Shown in pieces: positions 12,763 through 23,605 of a stretch of 64,000 nucleotides of DNA. Positions within the stretch are counted from its first letter, which is position 1. The number at the start of each line of letters is the position of its first letter. Source of the stretch: Pleurotus ostreatus/Saccharomyces cerevisiae fusant. Taxonomy: Eukaryota; Opisthokonta. A program made the position numbers and the translations under genes. The notes beneath the pieces were generated by a model. It ran no database searches and was not told the origin of the DNA. It worked only from the letters and a program-made list of their open reading frames with translations. Location: the NCBI GenBank assembly GCA_024196135.1, contig JAMQCK010000044.1, positions 78,277 through 142,276 on the forward strand. Direction: 5' to 3'.

Positions 12763-13784
12763 CTAGCAGCAGCCATTGCCCTGCTTGGCGTTCGAGTCGA
12801 CGGAGGGGCCGACGCTGACGGTGTTGCCGGAGGGTGCTTCTATGGGGTTGGCGGACGACTCCAGAGTCCTGCTGGATACTATCCGGTAGATATCTGTAGG
12901 CGATGACGTATATGAGCAACCGAGTTGAGGGAGCTACAACACCACGCACCAGTCAAGTTGGTCTCAAACGCCGAGTCGACATTCGAAGCGTCGAGCGCGG
13001 ATGTCTCGATGAACGAGAGGCCGTTCTCCGCTATCATACCCCGTCAGCCGTGACTACCCATACGTTCAACATCACACCACGCACCCGCAAACGCGCGCGC
13101 CTCATCCGTGGGCACGGCCCGCAGGTGCTTGAGATCGCTCTTGTTGCCGACGAGCATGATGACGATGTTCGAGTCCGCGTGGTCGCGCAGCTCCTTCAGC
13201 CAGCGCTGCACGTTCTCGTACGAGCCGCGCTTCGAGATGTCGTACACGAGCAGCGCGCCGACGGCCCCGCGGTAGTAGCTAGAGGGAGGAGGAAGGGGTT
13301 CAGCGCATGGGAAGAGGGTATGGGGGTAGGAGGGAATGACGCACGCAGCGGTGATGGCGCGGTAACGCTCCTGGCCGGCTTCAGCATGGTGTGAGTACGG
13401 GGAGGGGGAGGCATGAGCTCGACCTCCATACCGGTATCCCAGATCTGCGCCTTCAGGATCTTGCCCTCTACTGTGATAGAGCGCGTGGCGAACTCGACGC
13501 CGATGGTCGACTTGGTGTCCTGGCTGAACTCATTGCGTGTGAAACGCGAGAGAACTGCGCCCAATCAGTTCGTCGTCCTCCCTATCACTTTCCGGAGCCC
13601 TTACGATTGCTATAGAGTATGTCAGTCAGTATGCATGCACGTTCCATTAGCAGTAAGACTCACGATTTTCCGACACCAGAGTCTCCAATGAGGACGATCT
13701 GGAGAGTTGCTCAGTTGTGCAGGGTGCTGGGTAGACAGTCTCGCCCACCTTGAAGAGGTAGTCGTAGTTGCTGGTGTCGGCCAT
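12763..13784 (-). CDS. Rab11/Ypt3-type small GTPase, copy 2
   Basis: Paralogue of the gene at 8055-9067 with the same role and strand. It starts [12 protein letters not shown] at 13784 and shows [80 protein letters not shown] and ETSAL. The C-terminus is QGNGCC, a double-cysteine prenylation site. The 5-nt micro-exon is CAATC (13605-13609), between introns ending CTATAG and starting GTAAGG, at exactly the position used in copy 1. An intact frame and conserved intron positions argue that both copies are functional, comparable to the Ypt31/Ypt32 pair of yeast. Confidence 0.92.
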
Positions 13785-14355
13785 GGTCGTCGTCGGGGTC
13801 GTGGTACTTCCTCACGTTGCATTCCACATTGCCGAGGGCGCTCCTTTTGTTTGGCAGTAACTTCCGGGGCAAAGGCGCTTGGATCAGTCCATTGTCCTCG
13901 TGATCCCCATTCGGGAGGCATTGTTTTTGAAGCCTCCTCGACGAGGTTCTACTGTCCAGCTGCCTTTGCCGATAGGATGCACAAATCTAGGTTGGATATA
14001 CATAGCATGAAACGCTCTCGGATGAAGATATGCCAATGCCAAGTCCCGCGGCCAAGCCCGAGAAGTTCAATGCCTCGAGATGCAAGTTTGAATGCGACAG
14101 TACAGAGGAAAGCTACGACAGAGCAATGGCTGAAAGAAATCTACGGGACAAGACACACACACATCATGTTGCTTGCTCAGACGAGGCCTCGCGACAGGTC
14201 TGCAGGACGGACGACCGACTGGCGGGCAAGCGGGCCGTGCTCCCGTCCCCGCGGATCCTCACATGCGCAACGGTCCGGGGGAGTGCGCGAAGAGCTGGAA
14301 GAGGACCGCCCAATTGCCCAAAGTACCATCCCACATCCACTTCGCATCGACGATC
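13785..14355. other. Divergent promoter region between Rab11 copy 2 and rhaM
   Basis: 571 bp. Several chance frames on both strands; no domain seen and no clear TATA box. Confidence 0.4.
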
Positions 14356-15042
14356 ATGTCTGTCCCACATAGCAAGCGCATCTGCCAAATCATCAAGGTG
14401 AAGGACACTACTTCGAACCGCCGAGCATTCCCTAACCTTCCCTCGCTAGCTCAAAGACGAGGCGCTCGAGGAGTACAAGGCCATTCACGCGAATGTCTGG
14501 CCCGGCGTCCTCGCCGCGCTCGAGCGCGCGCACATCGTGGATTATAGCATCAATTACTACGCCCCGCTGAAGCTGCTGATCGCGACGATGAAGTACACTG
14601 GCAGTGACTATGAGGCGGATATGAAGAAGGTGAGTGAGAAAAAGCGCTTGATACGGGTTGAAAAGAAGTGGGTGGTGGCTCAGGAAGTGGCTGGGCGGGC
14701 ATGGAGAAAGATGATGACGGTGGTCAACGAGCTGGAGGTCAAAAGGAAATGCCGATCGAGCTAACGAGACGTGTCGTATAGGTCGCGGAGGACCCAGAGA
14801 CGCAGAAGTGGTGGGCCGTGACGGACGGAATGCAGGAGAGCTTCAACGAGGGCGCGACCGGGAGTGGGAAGGAGGTTCCTTGGTGGACGGTGAGTACCCT
14901 TTGGTGTTCGTACGCGGTGTTGCTGTCGTAGCGCGTTTGCTTCGAGAGGCAGGCCCAGCAGATCCGCATCAGCTGCATGAAGATTTGCTAACAAGTGTCA
15001 CAGGAAGTGCCAGAGGTCTTCCGATTCGAGGGCAAGCCCTAA
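14356..15042 (+). CDS. rhaM: L-rhamnose mutarotase (RhaM family)
   Basis: This enzyme interconverts alpha and beta anomers of L-rhamnose (dimeric alpha/beta-barrel, one-domain family). Four exons (14356-14397, 14450-14629, 14782-14889, 15004-15042) give 122 residues, close to the usual ~105-120. Family features are KDEALEEYKAIHANVWPGVL (with the catalytic-site His of the N-terminal strand region), DYSINYYAPLKLLIATMKYTG, MKKVAEDPETQKWW and the closing PEVFRFEG. Introns are 52, 152 and 114 nt; the last two are long for this locus. It is divergent from Rab11 copy 2. No other rhamnose-pathway gene is nearby. Confidence 0.9.
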
Positions 15043-15298
15043 GTCTTACTCCCGCACGAGGAGACGAAGGACGTTCGGAGAAAAGCAGAGGATACGGTTC
15101 AAATGTAGTGTAGCCCTGTACATGATCACTTTGGACGTGAAAGAAGCTGCGGCAGCTGGTGCAAAGTGAAGGAAACCTCGACCGGGTAGAGGTTGCGGCA
15201 AAGTTCAGGGTCCAGGTTAGGCGCCGACCACGTCTGCCCAAACACCCACAAACTCACCCGTCCCTTGTTCTCGGCGCCCACCCCACCATCCGCGCCCG

Positions 15299-18279
15299 AT
15301 GCAGGGCCTCCTCCTCCTCCCACTCCTACTGCTGATACCCCACTGCGCCGCTGTCTGGCCCTTCACACACGAGAGGTTCACGAAGAACTCGCTGATCGAC
15401 GCCGGCACGCGAGGCCTCTCCGGCGATGAGCGCGTCATAGCTTTCGGGGACTTTAATGGGGACCAGTTGTACGTCGGGGTGCTGTGCAAGAAGGAGGATT
15501 GGGGAAGCTGAATATATGCGTTCAGACTAGACGTACTGGCGATTGAAGACGACCAGCAGACGCTGAAGGTATACCTGTGGAATCATGGTGAGCGGATACG
15601 TCTATGCTATCCGCGCCACCAGCATCTCCCCCCTCGTCCAACATCCGGCGCATATGTCAACCTCGGGTACTCATCCTATCCCCAGAGCAATTCATGTTCC
15701 AGCCCTCCACCACCTTCCACCATCCCTCCAAAGTGTACAACGTCGTCCCCGGCGACTTCACGCACAACGGCAAGCTCGACCTCCTCGTCATGAGCGAGGG
15801 GAGCGCGTCGTACATCATGGACATGCTTGTCTACCCAGCGCTACCTCAGGGCGGATTCGGTGCGTGATGTGGCGCGGGCTGAAGCAAGCGAGGGCTGACT
15901 AGACGATCCTTGCTTCCTCCCCACGACTTGCAACTACACACCCGCGACCCTGCATATATGCGCCTTGAATCCGCCAGACATTGACCACCCTATCACCGTA
16001 CCACCATCCGGCATGGTGCAGCCCATACCCATCGACATCAACGGTGATATGCGCATCGACTTGCTCGGTGTGACGCCTTCCGTACGTCCCTTCAATGCCA
16101 TTAAGCGCTCCCTCTCACTTGTACCGCTATTCTGTTAGGTCAGCAACATGTTCGCCGTATGGAACAATACGTGGGACGAGGAGAAGAACACGGACTATAT
16201 GTTCGACGTGTACGTTGTCCTTCCCCGTCTCCGCTTAACATCAACTCATCATACACCGATGCAGCATCGACCCCCCATTCACAGGCAATCAATGCCTCCT
16301 GTCAAACCCCCACAGTAACGCTGTGATCGACCTAAATGGCGACTGTCTAGCGGGTAGGTAGTGCCACCATTCCCTCCTACGGACTTTCCTTGTACTGATC
16401 CCGCCGCTCTTAGACCTCTTCCTCGTCTGCGACAAGCCACACGGATACAAGAGCTACCAGATCTGGGTCAACAACAAGGACGCCGGGTTTTCGCTCGCCG
16501 ATGAGGGATGGCTGCCCTCGGGCGTGCAGAGTATCTCGTTCGCGGATGTTGGTGAGTCGCTAGCTTCATGTCTCCCCATCCCATTCAAACTGATCTATCC
16601 CACCCCAGACCGTGACGGCACCATCGACATGATCTTCCCCACCTGCGAGAAGGTCACCGACAACGGCTTCGGGAGCAACTGCTATATCAACATCGCGTAC
16701 AACCAGCAGCTGCCCTTGTGCGCTTCTTCGAGCCCGTCGGCGAAGCAGAGGAACTGCCGCACGCCGGACGAGCTGTGTACGGCAGACCCGAATTTTAAGT
16801 TTGATTTGACGGCGGAGAGTAAGGTGGGTAGGGAAATTTTCTTTTGGAGTTCTGCATGCAAATTGTTTGTGGATGGAGGTGGGACGGATCAACTGACTCT
16901 TTCCTGTGCCAGACCTTCGTCCGCTTCCCTTTCACGGACCTCTTTTCAACGCGCGCGCTGGTCGTGAAGGACGCGACCTACGACCCGGCGGTGCCGCTGT
17001 CGCTGAAGATGGGCGACTTCAACTTGGGTGAGCATTCTTTCTAATATCCCATCACGCACTCCGTCTGAATGGTGATCCGCACAGACGGCTTCCCCGACAT
17101 GCTCCTCATCGCCGCTGAGTCGATGACCTTGACGCCGTTCCTCATCCAGTCGGTGCCCTGCGACAAGGGCGTCGCTGGTTGCGAGAAGGACGGTTCGGGT
17201 GAGCTCAGGTTGCACGCGAAGGCGTTCTGGTTGCTAATGCCCGTGCGCAGGTCGCCGAGGCTGGCAAGTCGTCAAGAAGGATGTGGATGATCTGAAGGCC
17301 GTCAAGGACGCGCGCTCGGTGTCCTTTGTGGATATGGATGAGGATGTGAGTGTACAGGGTTTCGTGTAAGGACCTTGGGATGACTGACCTTGCTTAGGGC
17401 ACACTCGACATCATGGTACAACGCTCGGGGCGGAGCGGGGCCGGGAAGGTGTTGTTCATCCAGAACAACTTCTACTATGATGCGTTCTTCATGAAGGCGA
17501 TAGGTAAGCAAGATCGTCTGCCGTCGAGACTCTGGTGCTGATACCTTTGCAGTACTGAACGGCGCGTGCGATAATGGGTGGTGCTACACGTCCAATGGGA
17601 CGCGGTATCATGTACGTCGCCCAGTACGTGCTCGACGTTGCTTCGTGCTGATCCGTTTGCAGCCCTTCGGCGTGAGCTACTCCGGTGCCACGTACAAGTA
17701 CACCGTCCTCGATACCTCGGGCAGGCGAAGTGCCGCGCAATGTATGTCGTCCCTTCTCACCCTACCCATTCCTTTCCCGACCCGCCCATCTTCCCCTTTC
17801 CGACTGCTGATCATCTCCTTCCTAACTCTAACTCGCTAACCACCCACCCCCAGTCGGCCAACTCCCCCAAACCTCCTACCATAGCCTCCAGACGCCCTAC
17901 TCCTTCTTCGGCCTCGGGCGCACGAACAACTACATCGAGAACCTGTTCGTGGGCGCCACCATCCACGCGCCGGAGCACTTCATCAACATGGAGGGCGTGG
18001 TGCCGAATTCGAAGGTGGTGATACATCCGTCGGCGAGGGAGGGGGAGGCGTGGAGGAGGGAGTTGTATTTGAGACCGGGGAAGTGGATTCCGTGAGTGGT
18101 GATCTCCTTCAGGTTGCAAGCGCTATGCTGATGAGCGATGTAGATGGGTAACCCTGACGGTCATCATCGGTACGGTGGTAATGGCGGTGATCGTGCTCGT
18201 GCTGCATCTGAACGAGAAGCGGGAGGATGAGATGGAGCGTAGGCGGATCTCGCATAGGATCAACTTCGATGCGCTGTGA
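15299..18279 (+). CDS. TIP/ITFG1-like FG-GAP repeat type I membrane protein
   Basis: Homologue of the T-cell immunomodulatory protein family, predicted beta-propeller ectodomain proteins of the secretory pathway. A signal peptide (MQGLLLLPLLLLIPHCAA) begins at 15299. Calcium-loop FG-GAP motifs recur: FGDFNGDQLDVLAI, GDFTHNGKLDLL, IDINGDMRIDLL, DVDRDGTIDMIF, GDFNLDGFPDML and DMDEDGTLDIM, each DxNxDGxxD-like. Paired cysteines lie between them. Near the C-terminus VTLTVIIGTVVMAVIVLVLH is a membrane helix followed by a short basic tail ending INFDAL. The gene is cut into many small exons, and several introns fall inside the FG-GAP loops. The fungal role is poorly known; ER or cell-surface localisation is inferred. 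Confidence 0.88.
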
Positions 18280-18635
18280 GCTAGGCATGCGATGCCTTGT
18301 CAATCGGAAAGGGAGCGTTGCGCGCGAGAGGGTCTAGGAGCGTTGTGCGCGAGAGGACCTAGAAGCGTTGCGCGCGAGGGGCCCTAGGAGCGATGTGGCG
18401 CGTAAGTTCGCGATACTTCACTAATCCCCAAGGACACTCGGAGACCTACATGTACTTTAGTAATGCAGTCTATTTGGACTTAGCGCGGTCTGCCTCAAGG
18501 TCGATGATGTACTATGCCACGCCTTCGTCGTGCTGTGGCGCGGCGTCCACGGGTAGTCCTCCACGCTCGTCTGTGGGACACGGTCCCTCGGCTGATCTTG
18601 GTAGCCACTCATCAAACTCATCTTTCCTACAACCA
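18280..18635. other. Intergenic with a 25-bp tandem repeat
   Basis: Separates the TIP-like gene from the CK1-like kinase, both on the plus strand. Apart from the repeat at 18312-18402 I see no clear element. Confidence 0.4.
18312..18402. repeat. 25-bp tandem repeat, about 3.6 copies
   Basis: Units start at 18312, 18337, 18362 and 18387. The consensus begins GGAGCGTTGCGCGCGAGAGG and ends with a CTA-type triplet; units differ by a few substitutions and the last is partial and diverged (GGAGCGATGTGGCGCG). It lies just after the TIP-like stop codon, so it is probably in the 3' UTR. Confidence 0.85.
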
Positions 18636-20022
18636 GATGCGACTCTTTCTCGATGACAAGATAGGCTCTGGAGGAAATGGTGCGCATTTTCGCCCCTGCC
18701 TACCTCCGGGCGCCGGCCAAGTGCGCTGACAACCCGTCCAGCCAGGGTGTACCGTGCGCACACTACAGACCCCGACGTACCAACAAGGATCTTCGCCGTG
18801 AAGAAGCTGCATACGACGAAGCACGTTAGAAACCCTATGTTGCTGCATGAGGCGTGCGCCATCATTAGTCTTCGAGGTGAGCACGCTCAGATCGTGTACT
18901 AGAGAGACCAGGGTGACGACTTCTCGCTGAACTCGTTCTGCAGGTCACCCGAGCATCCCTGAGGTCTACGCCTTGGGTCAAACGCAGTACTATGAATATA
19001 TGGCTCTCGAAGAGCTAGGTGGTGACATATACGAACCGTTGGAAAGCCCGGGTGGGCTTACTATACGAAACCTCGTCGCGTTGACTTGCCAGATGGTTAG
19101 TGCCATGGTTTGCCTCTGCCTTGTCTTCCCTCACTAACTGCTGGGGCGCACAGATAGATGCCCTAGAGCACGTTCATTCTCACCACCTTGTCCACTGCGA
19201 CGTCAAGCCTGCCAACTTCCTGTTCGAACGCCACCAAACCGGTAGAATCAAGCTCATCGACTGGGGCACGGCAAAGCTATATCGTGACCCCGAGACCCTT
19301 GTGCATAGACCCGAAGGCTCCATTCCGTTTCTACTCGGAACGAGATGGGCCGCAAGCATCAACGTACATTATCACAAACGTGAGCGCATCCTCCATTATG
19401 AGGCGGAGCATCCAAGCTGATGGCTATTTCCTCTGTTCAAGGACCCTCTCGCCGAGACGACATGGAGTCCCTCGCGTACACCATCTTGCTCCTTCTTTGC
19501 GGCGGACTTCCATGGGTTGTCAACGGCATAAAGCGCGTGGGCGTTCTGCGCGAGAAGCTCAAGTGGTCCGGGGCTGCGCTTGGGACAGGACATCCAGCCG
19601 TCTTTGGCGCCTTTCTCGACTACGCTCGCACCCTCGCATTCGACGAGGAGCCAGATTATGCCAGCTGGAGGCGTCAGTTCAAGGAAGTGGCTCCAGACCT
19701 TCCTGAACCGCCGCTGTACTCTTACTTTGACACGAGTTCACGAGTGGGCAAGTCCTATTGGCGGCCCGAGGAGCAAGTTGAGCCTATCAACTTTCAACGT
19801 CCTCCAAGAAGTGTCGTGAACGAGGTGTCCGATAGCGATGATGATTGGGTCGCAACGAGCAGTTGGCCTGCGCCTTTGGATGCGCCAGATGAGGATCTCC
19901 TCGGAAACGAGAGGAAAGTAGTTGATCAGCACCTCGAAACGACCGACGATGTTCCTGAGATGGCACGACCTTGGCTGAGGCCTGTTCTGGGCACCCCCGA
20001 GGAGCACATCGTTTCGTACTAG
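18636..20022 (+). CDS. CK1-like protein kinase
   Basis: This is a Ser/Thr kinase of casein kinase 1 fold. Exon 1 carries MRLFLDDKIGSGGN, the Gly-rich loop, spliced to ARVYRAHTTD, then RIFAVKKLH (VAxK lysine), EACAIISLRGHPSIPEVYAL and YEYMALEELGGDIYEPL. The catalytic loop is HCDVKPANFLF, so HRD Arg is replaced by Cys; the DFG position reads LIDWGTAKLY, with Trp in place of Phe. RRDDMESLAYTILLLLCGGL matches the CK1 helix-F region. The C-terminal ~120 residues are an acidic, Ser/Asp-rich tail. Because Asp and Lys of the catalytic loop and the Mg-binding Asp remain, activity is likely. The start is the ATG at 18636, directly before the Gly loop; an upstream exon is possible. Confidence 0.82.
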
Positions 20023-20392
20023 TAGGACTCACGAAATTGGGGCTTGTAGACAATTGTATAGTCAATTTCTACCGTAGAAGGATCACATATAGATTATATC
20101 GATTCTCTGACATGCGCCTGAGAAGGAATCTCGTCTTGAATCCCGCTGCAGTTGCCTGCAAAAGAAAAGTCGAACATGTCACGGCCATGTGACACGCACC
20201 TGTCACACATTTTATGTCCATTTTGATGGGATCAAAATAGTTCCGTTTTCATTGTCCTCCCGATTGGGCACAATACGCAACGGTTTCTTTTGTCTTCTTC
20301 GCTGGTCGGAGCATTCGATATTTTATTCCTCCTTGCTTCCTACCACCAGGCCTTTTCCCGATTTCCACGACTTCACGCGCCGCTTGACGGGC
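20023..20392. other. Intergenic with palindromic elements
   Basis: 370 bp between the kinase and the cysteine-rich membrane protein. It contains the 8-3-8 palindrome at 20220-20238 and, just upstream, a GTCAC..GTGAC inverted pair near 20179-20193. Confidence 0.45.
20220..20238. promoter_or_regulatory. Perfect 8-3-8 palindrome upstream of the cysteine-rich receptor-like gene
   Basis: ATTTTGAT-GGG-ATCAAAAT, about 155 bp before the ATG at 20393. A perfect dyad of this length in a fungal promoter could be a dimeric transcription-factor site. Function is inferred only from symmetry and position. Confidence 0.35.
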
Positions 20393-23216
20393 ATGATGAT
20401 ACGACACCTATCAACATTATGCGCACTTCTGGTCGGCGTGGCTGGTGAGTGCATGGCCGATATTGTTGGCGTATGGATCCTGACGACAAGCGTAGCTGCC
20501 GCCGACTCGAACGTTTCCGTAGTCTGCGTTCCTGGTGAATGCATCCAGGGCACGACGAACATCACGAGTGCGTCGTCTGTTGGTGTTCGTGTTCGTCGCT
20601 GACGCCTCTCAGTTGGCACCATTCTCTCCGCAGACGCCCAAGATACATCATTACATCTTCTCCCCGGCACTTATGACGAAGACACGAGCCCGCAACTGCT
20701 ACATGATATGCTCACCTCGTCGTCCGCATCCCTCTCCCCCTCGGATGGCTTCCAGAACTCTTCATCACTATCCTCCCTCCCCCTCGAGCTTGAAGTTGCG
20801 CCAGGCTTCTCCGCCTACTCCAAGTCCCTCTACTCTGGGTCCGCGTCATATCATGAACTTCCTTCATCCCCGTCGAACTCCTCCAACTCTACCTCCATCT
20901 CCGCCAAGTCGATCGCGCTCGCCTCCAACACATGGGTGGCGATGAGCGGTGGCTCGAATGATCGCCTTGTCTTCTGGGAATCCATCCCGGACGTCTCTCA
21001 GCTCCCAACCAGTAGCAACGGAAACTGGACCCTCCTCGACATGCAGTCCACCCGATGCTCGCCATCGTGCTCCAGTAATGGCATCTGCACGTCGTCCGGG
21101 ACCTGCGCATGCGCCACAGGCTTCACCGGTAGCTCATGTGAGCAGTGCGATGACGGCTTCTTTGGCCCCTCATGCACCAAGTGCCCCGAGGGCTGCAAGG
21201 ACTGCGACGACGGCATCTCCGGGACCGGCGTCTGCCTCTCGGTCTCCATCGACAACGACCCCTCGTCCTGCAACTGCCTCAACGGCGCGTGCGGCTCCGA
21301 CGGCTCCTGCTCCTGCCTCCCGGGCTGGACCAAGGGCAGCAACGGCACGGAGTGCGCCGGCTGCGCGGACGGCTACTTCCTCTCCACGACCGGCGAGTGC
21401 AAGGTCTGCTTCGCGGGCTGCGAGAAGTGCGCGGACGACACGGGCGCCTGTTTGTCGTGCAAGGACGGCTTCACGCAGGACTCGGCGGACAAGACGAAGT
21501 GCACGGCGCCGTCGCAGACGGACTCGAGCGGGGCGACGTGCCCGAAGGGAAGCTTCAACGACAATGGGAGCTGCAAGGTCTGCGATAGTGCGTGCGATAC
21601 ATGCACTGGTGGGACGTCAAAGGATTGCGCTTCATGCAAGTCCGGGACGTACTTTTTGGACGGGTCCTGCGTGTCAGCGGGCTCTAATGGCGTTTGCGAG
21701 GGCACCACGCTCATTGCGGACAACAACAAGGGCGAGTGCGACAGTGAGTGAAACCCTTTGTTGTTCGTGGCCATTACTGACATCTGCTTAGCTTGTGGCT
21801 CAAAGTGCACTGCGTGCGAGATCAAGTCCTTCGACGTGGCATCCACTGTCGACAAGGCGACCTGCACGGGCTGCATTCCTGGCCACTTCCTCTCTGACGG
21901 GCAATGCGTGTCGAGCTGCCCCGACGGCTCCTTCATCGACCCCAAGGATAACATGACCTGCACTGGTGAGTCTCTAGTACCGTGTCTGTGGCCAAGTACT
22001 GACCACAAATCTAGCCTGCGACTCGAGTTGCGGTTCCTGCGCGGGATCCGCTACAACCTGCCTGACCTGCGCAAACAACCGTCTGGCGACTGCTGACGGA
22101 AAGTGCGTGACCTCATGTCCGGATAATGCCTTCAGCTCTTCGGGCAAGTGCATTACTTGCCATCCGGACTGCGCGACGTGCTCTGGTTCGGCGTTCAACC
22201 AGTGCTCAAGTTGTCCGTCTGACCGTCCGGTGCTGAGCAACGGACGCTGTCTCCCGACTTGCAGTCAGTCGCAGTACTACGATGCGACCACCTCAAGCTG
22301 CCAGTCCTGCGACTCGAGTTGTTCATCTTGCTCAGGCCCGGGCGCCGACGAGTGCCTCGCGTGTTCCAGCTCCTCGCAGGTCCTCCGCGATAGCTCCTGC
22401 GTCGCAGCCAACTGCGACAACAACGCGAAGGTCATCTCCGGCCTCGGCGTCTGCCTGAGCGAGCTCGTCAAGACCACCCCAACGGGTACCGGCACCGGCT
22501 CCACGCCCACCGTCACCGGCATCGACAGCCCGACGGTGATCACCTCCAAGGACAAACTTGAGTGGTGGCAGATCCTCCTCATGGCCCTCGGCTGCGCCTT
22601 CATCTTCATGGTCGTGCTCATGCTCTGGCGCCGCCACGCGCGCAAGCGCCGCGCGAAGCTCACCGCCAAGTTCGCGAGCGCGAAGAACCTCGCGCACCGC
22701 GGCGGCTGGCGCGACCGCCTCGCGCGCTTCTTCGGGGGCGGCGGGCACGGACACGACGCGGACAAGCGCCGCTACTACGTCGACCCCGAGGTCGGCGACG
22801 CGTACCGCATGCGCCGTCTCGCCGAGACGGAGAGCGCGCGCAACGAGAAGGAGATGGAGTCCCTGCTCGAGGCGTACGAGCGCCCCTCGCACGACCTCAA
22901 CCGGCTCTCGGGGCCCTCGCTCTACTCCGCGATCACCGGCAAGCCGCGCAGCGCGCCCGAGCCGAAGCAGCCCGTGCGCGACGAGCCCGCGCTCCGCTCC
23001 CGCTTCTCTGGCAGCAGCTGGAGCGGGGCGAGCGGCTCGATGTACACGGGCGAGTTCGGCAAGTCGCGCGGGGAGAGCGAGGCGGAGGAGTACGCGAACC
23101 GGTATAAGCCGCAGCTGGCGGCGAGCCCGCCGCTGCCTGGCAACTACTGGTTGCACGCCGAGCACACTGGTGCTACGGGCGCGTCTGGCGCGTCCAAGAA
23201 CCCGTTCAGGCGATAG
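20393..23216 (+). CDS. Cysteine-rich (furin-like / EGF-like repeat) single-pass membrane protein
   Basis: A large secretory-pathway membrane protein. It starts MMIRHLSTLCALLVGVA, a signal peptide interrupted by an intron, and continues through a Ser-rich segment with a possible WVAMSGGSNDRLVFW strand. An EGF-like unit (CSPSCSSNGICTSSGTCAC) is followed by about ten CxxC-type furin/growth-factor-receptor repeats such as CDSACDTCTGGTSKDCASC and CHPDCATCSGSAFNQCSSC. A membrane helix (WWQILLMALGCAFIFMVVLM, encoded near 22562-22621) precedes a basic stop-transfer (RRHARKRRAK) and a ~190-residue cytosolic tail ending NPFRR. Introns include 21744-21791 and 21965-22013. Such proteins are common in Agaricomycetes, with a sensing or adhesion role assumed but not shown. 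Confidence 0.83.
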
Positions 23217-23605
23217 CCTCGCACGGATAGATAGATGTTGTTCTGTTGATGTTTTCTACTTTATGGACCTTGCGTCATTTTTCGTTCCACTGGCTGTGTT
23301 CGACTTGATGATGTAGAATGACCCCCTGGACTTGACTCCCTTCTCGCATCTATGTTTATAGCCGTATCTAATACCTTGTCTGCCTGTAGCTCCTAGTACT
23401 GCTCATTCTCTTGCTTTACCTACCTTCACTTGCATTATACCTTCCTACATTGACAATGGATTCGGGATTTGGCCTGACAATGAAGCTTTCGAGAGCTTGT
23501 GCGTGATATAGATTGCATTGTAGTAAAGCGCGCAAGTCGTACTACACTGTCAGATAACGCGTCTGAGAACACTGCGGTGCCGTACATGCATTTGCCCACT
23601 TCACA
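23217..23605. other. Intergenic between convergent genes
   Basis: 3' flanks of the cysteine-rich membrane protein (plus) and CWC22 (minus), AT-richer than its surroundings; nothing else seen. Confidence 0.4.

Noticed and set aside
22332..23165. 277-codon minus-strand frame
   Set aside because: Shadow of the GC-rich coding strand of the cysteine-rich membrane protein; Arg/Ala/Val-rich without structure.
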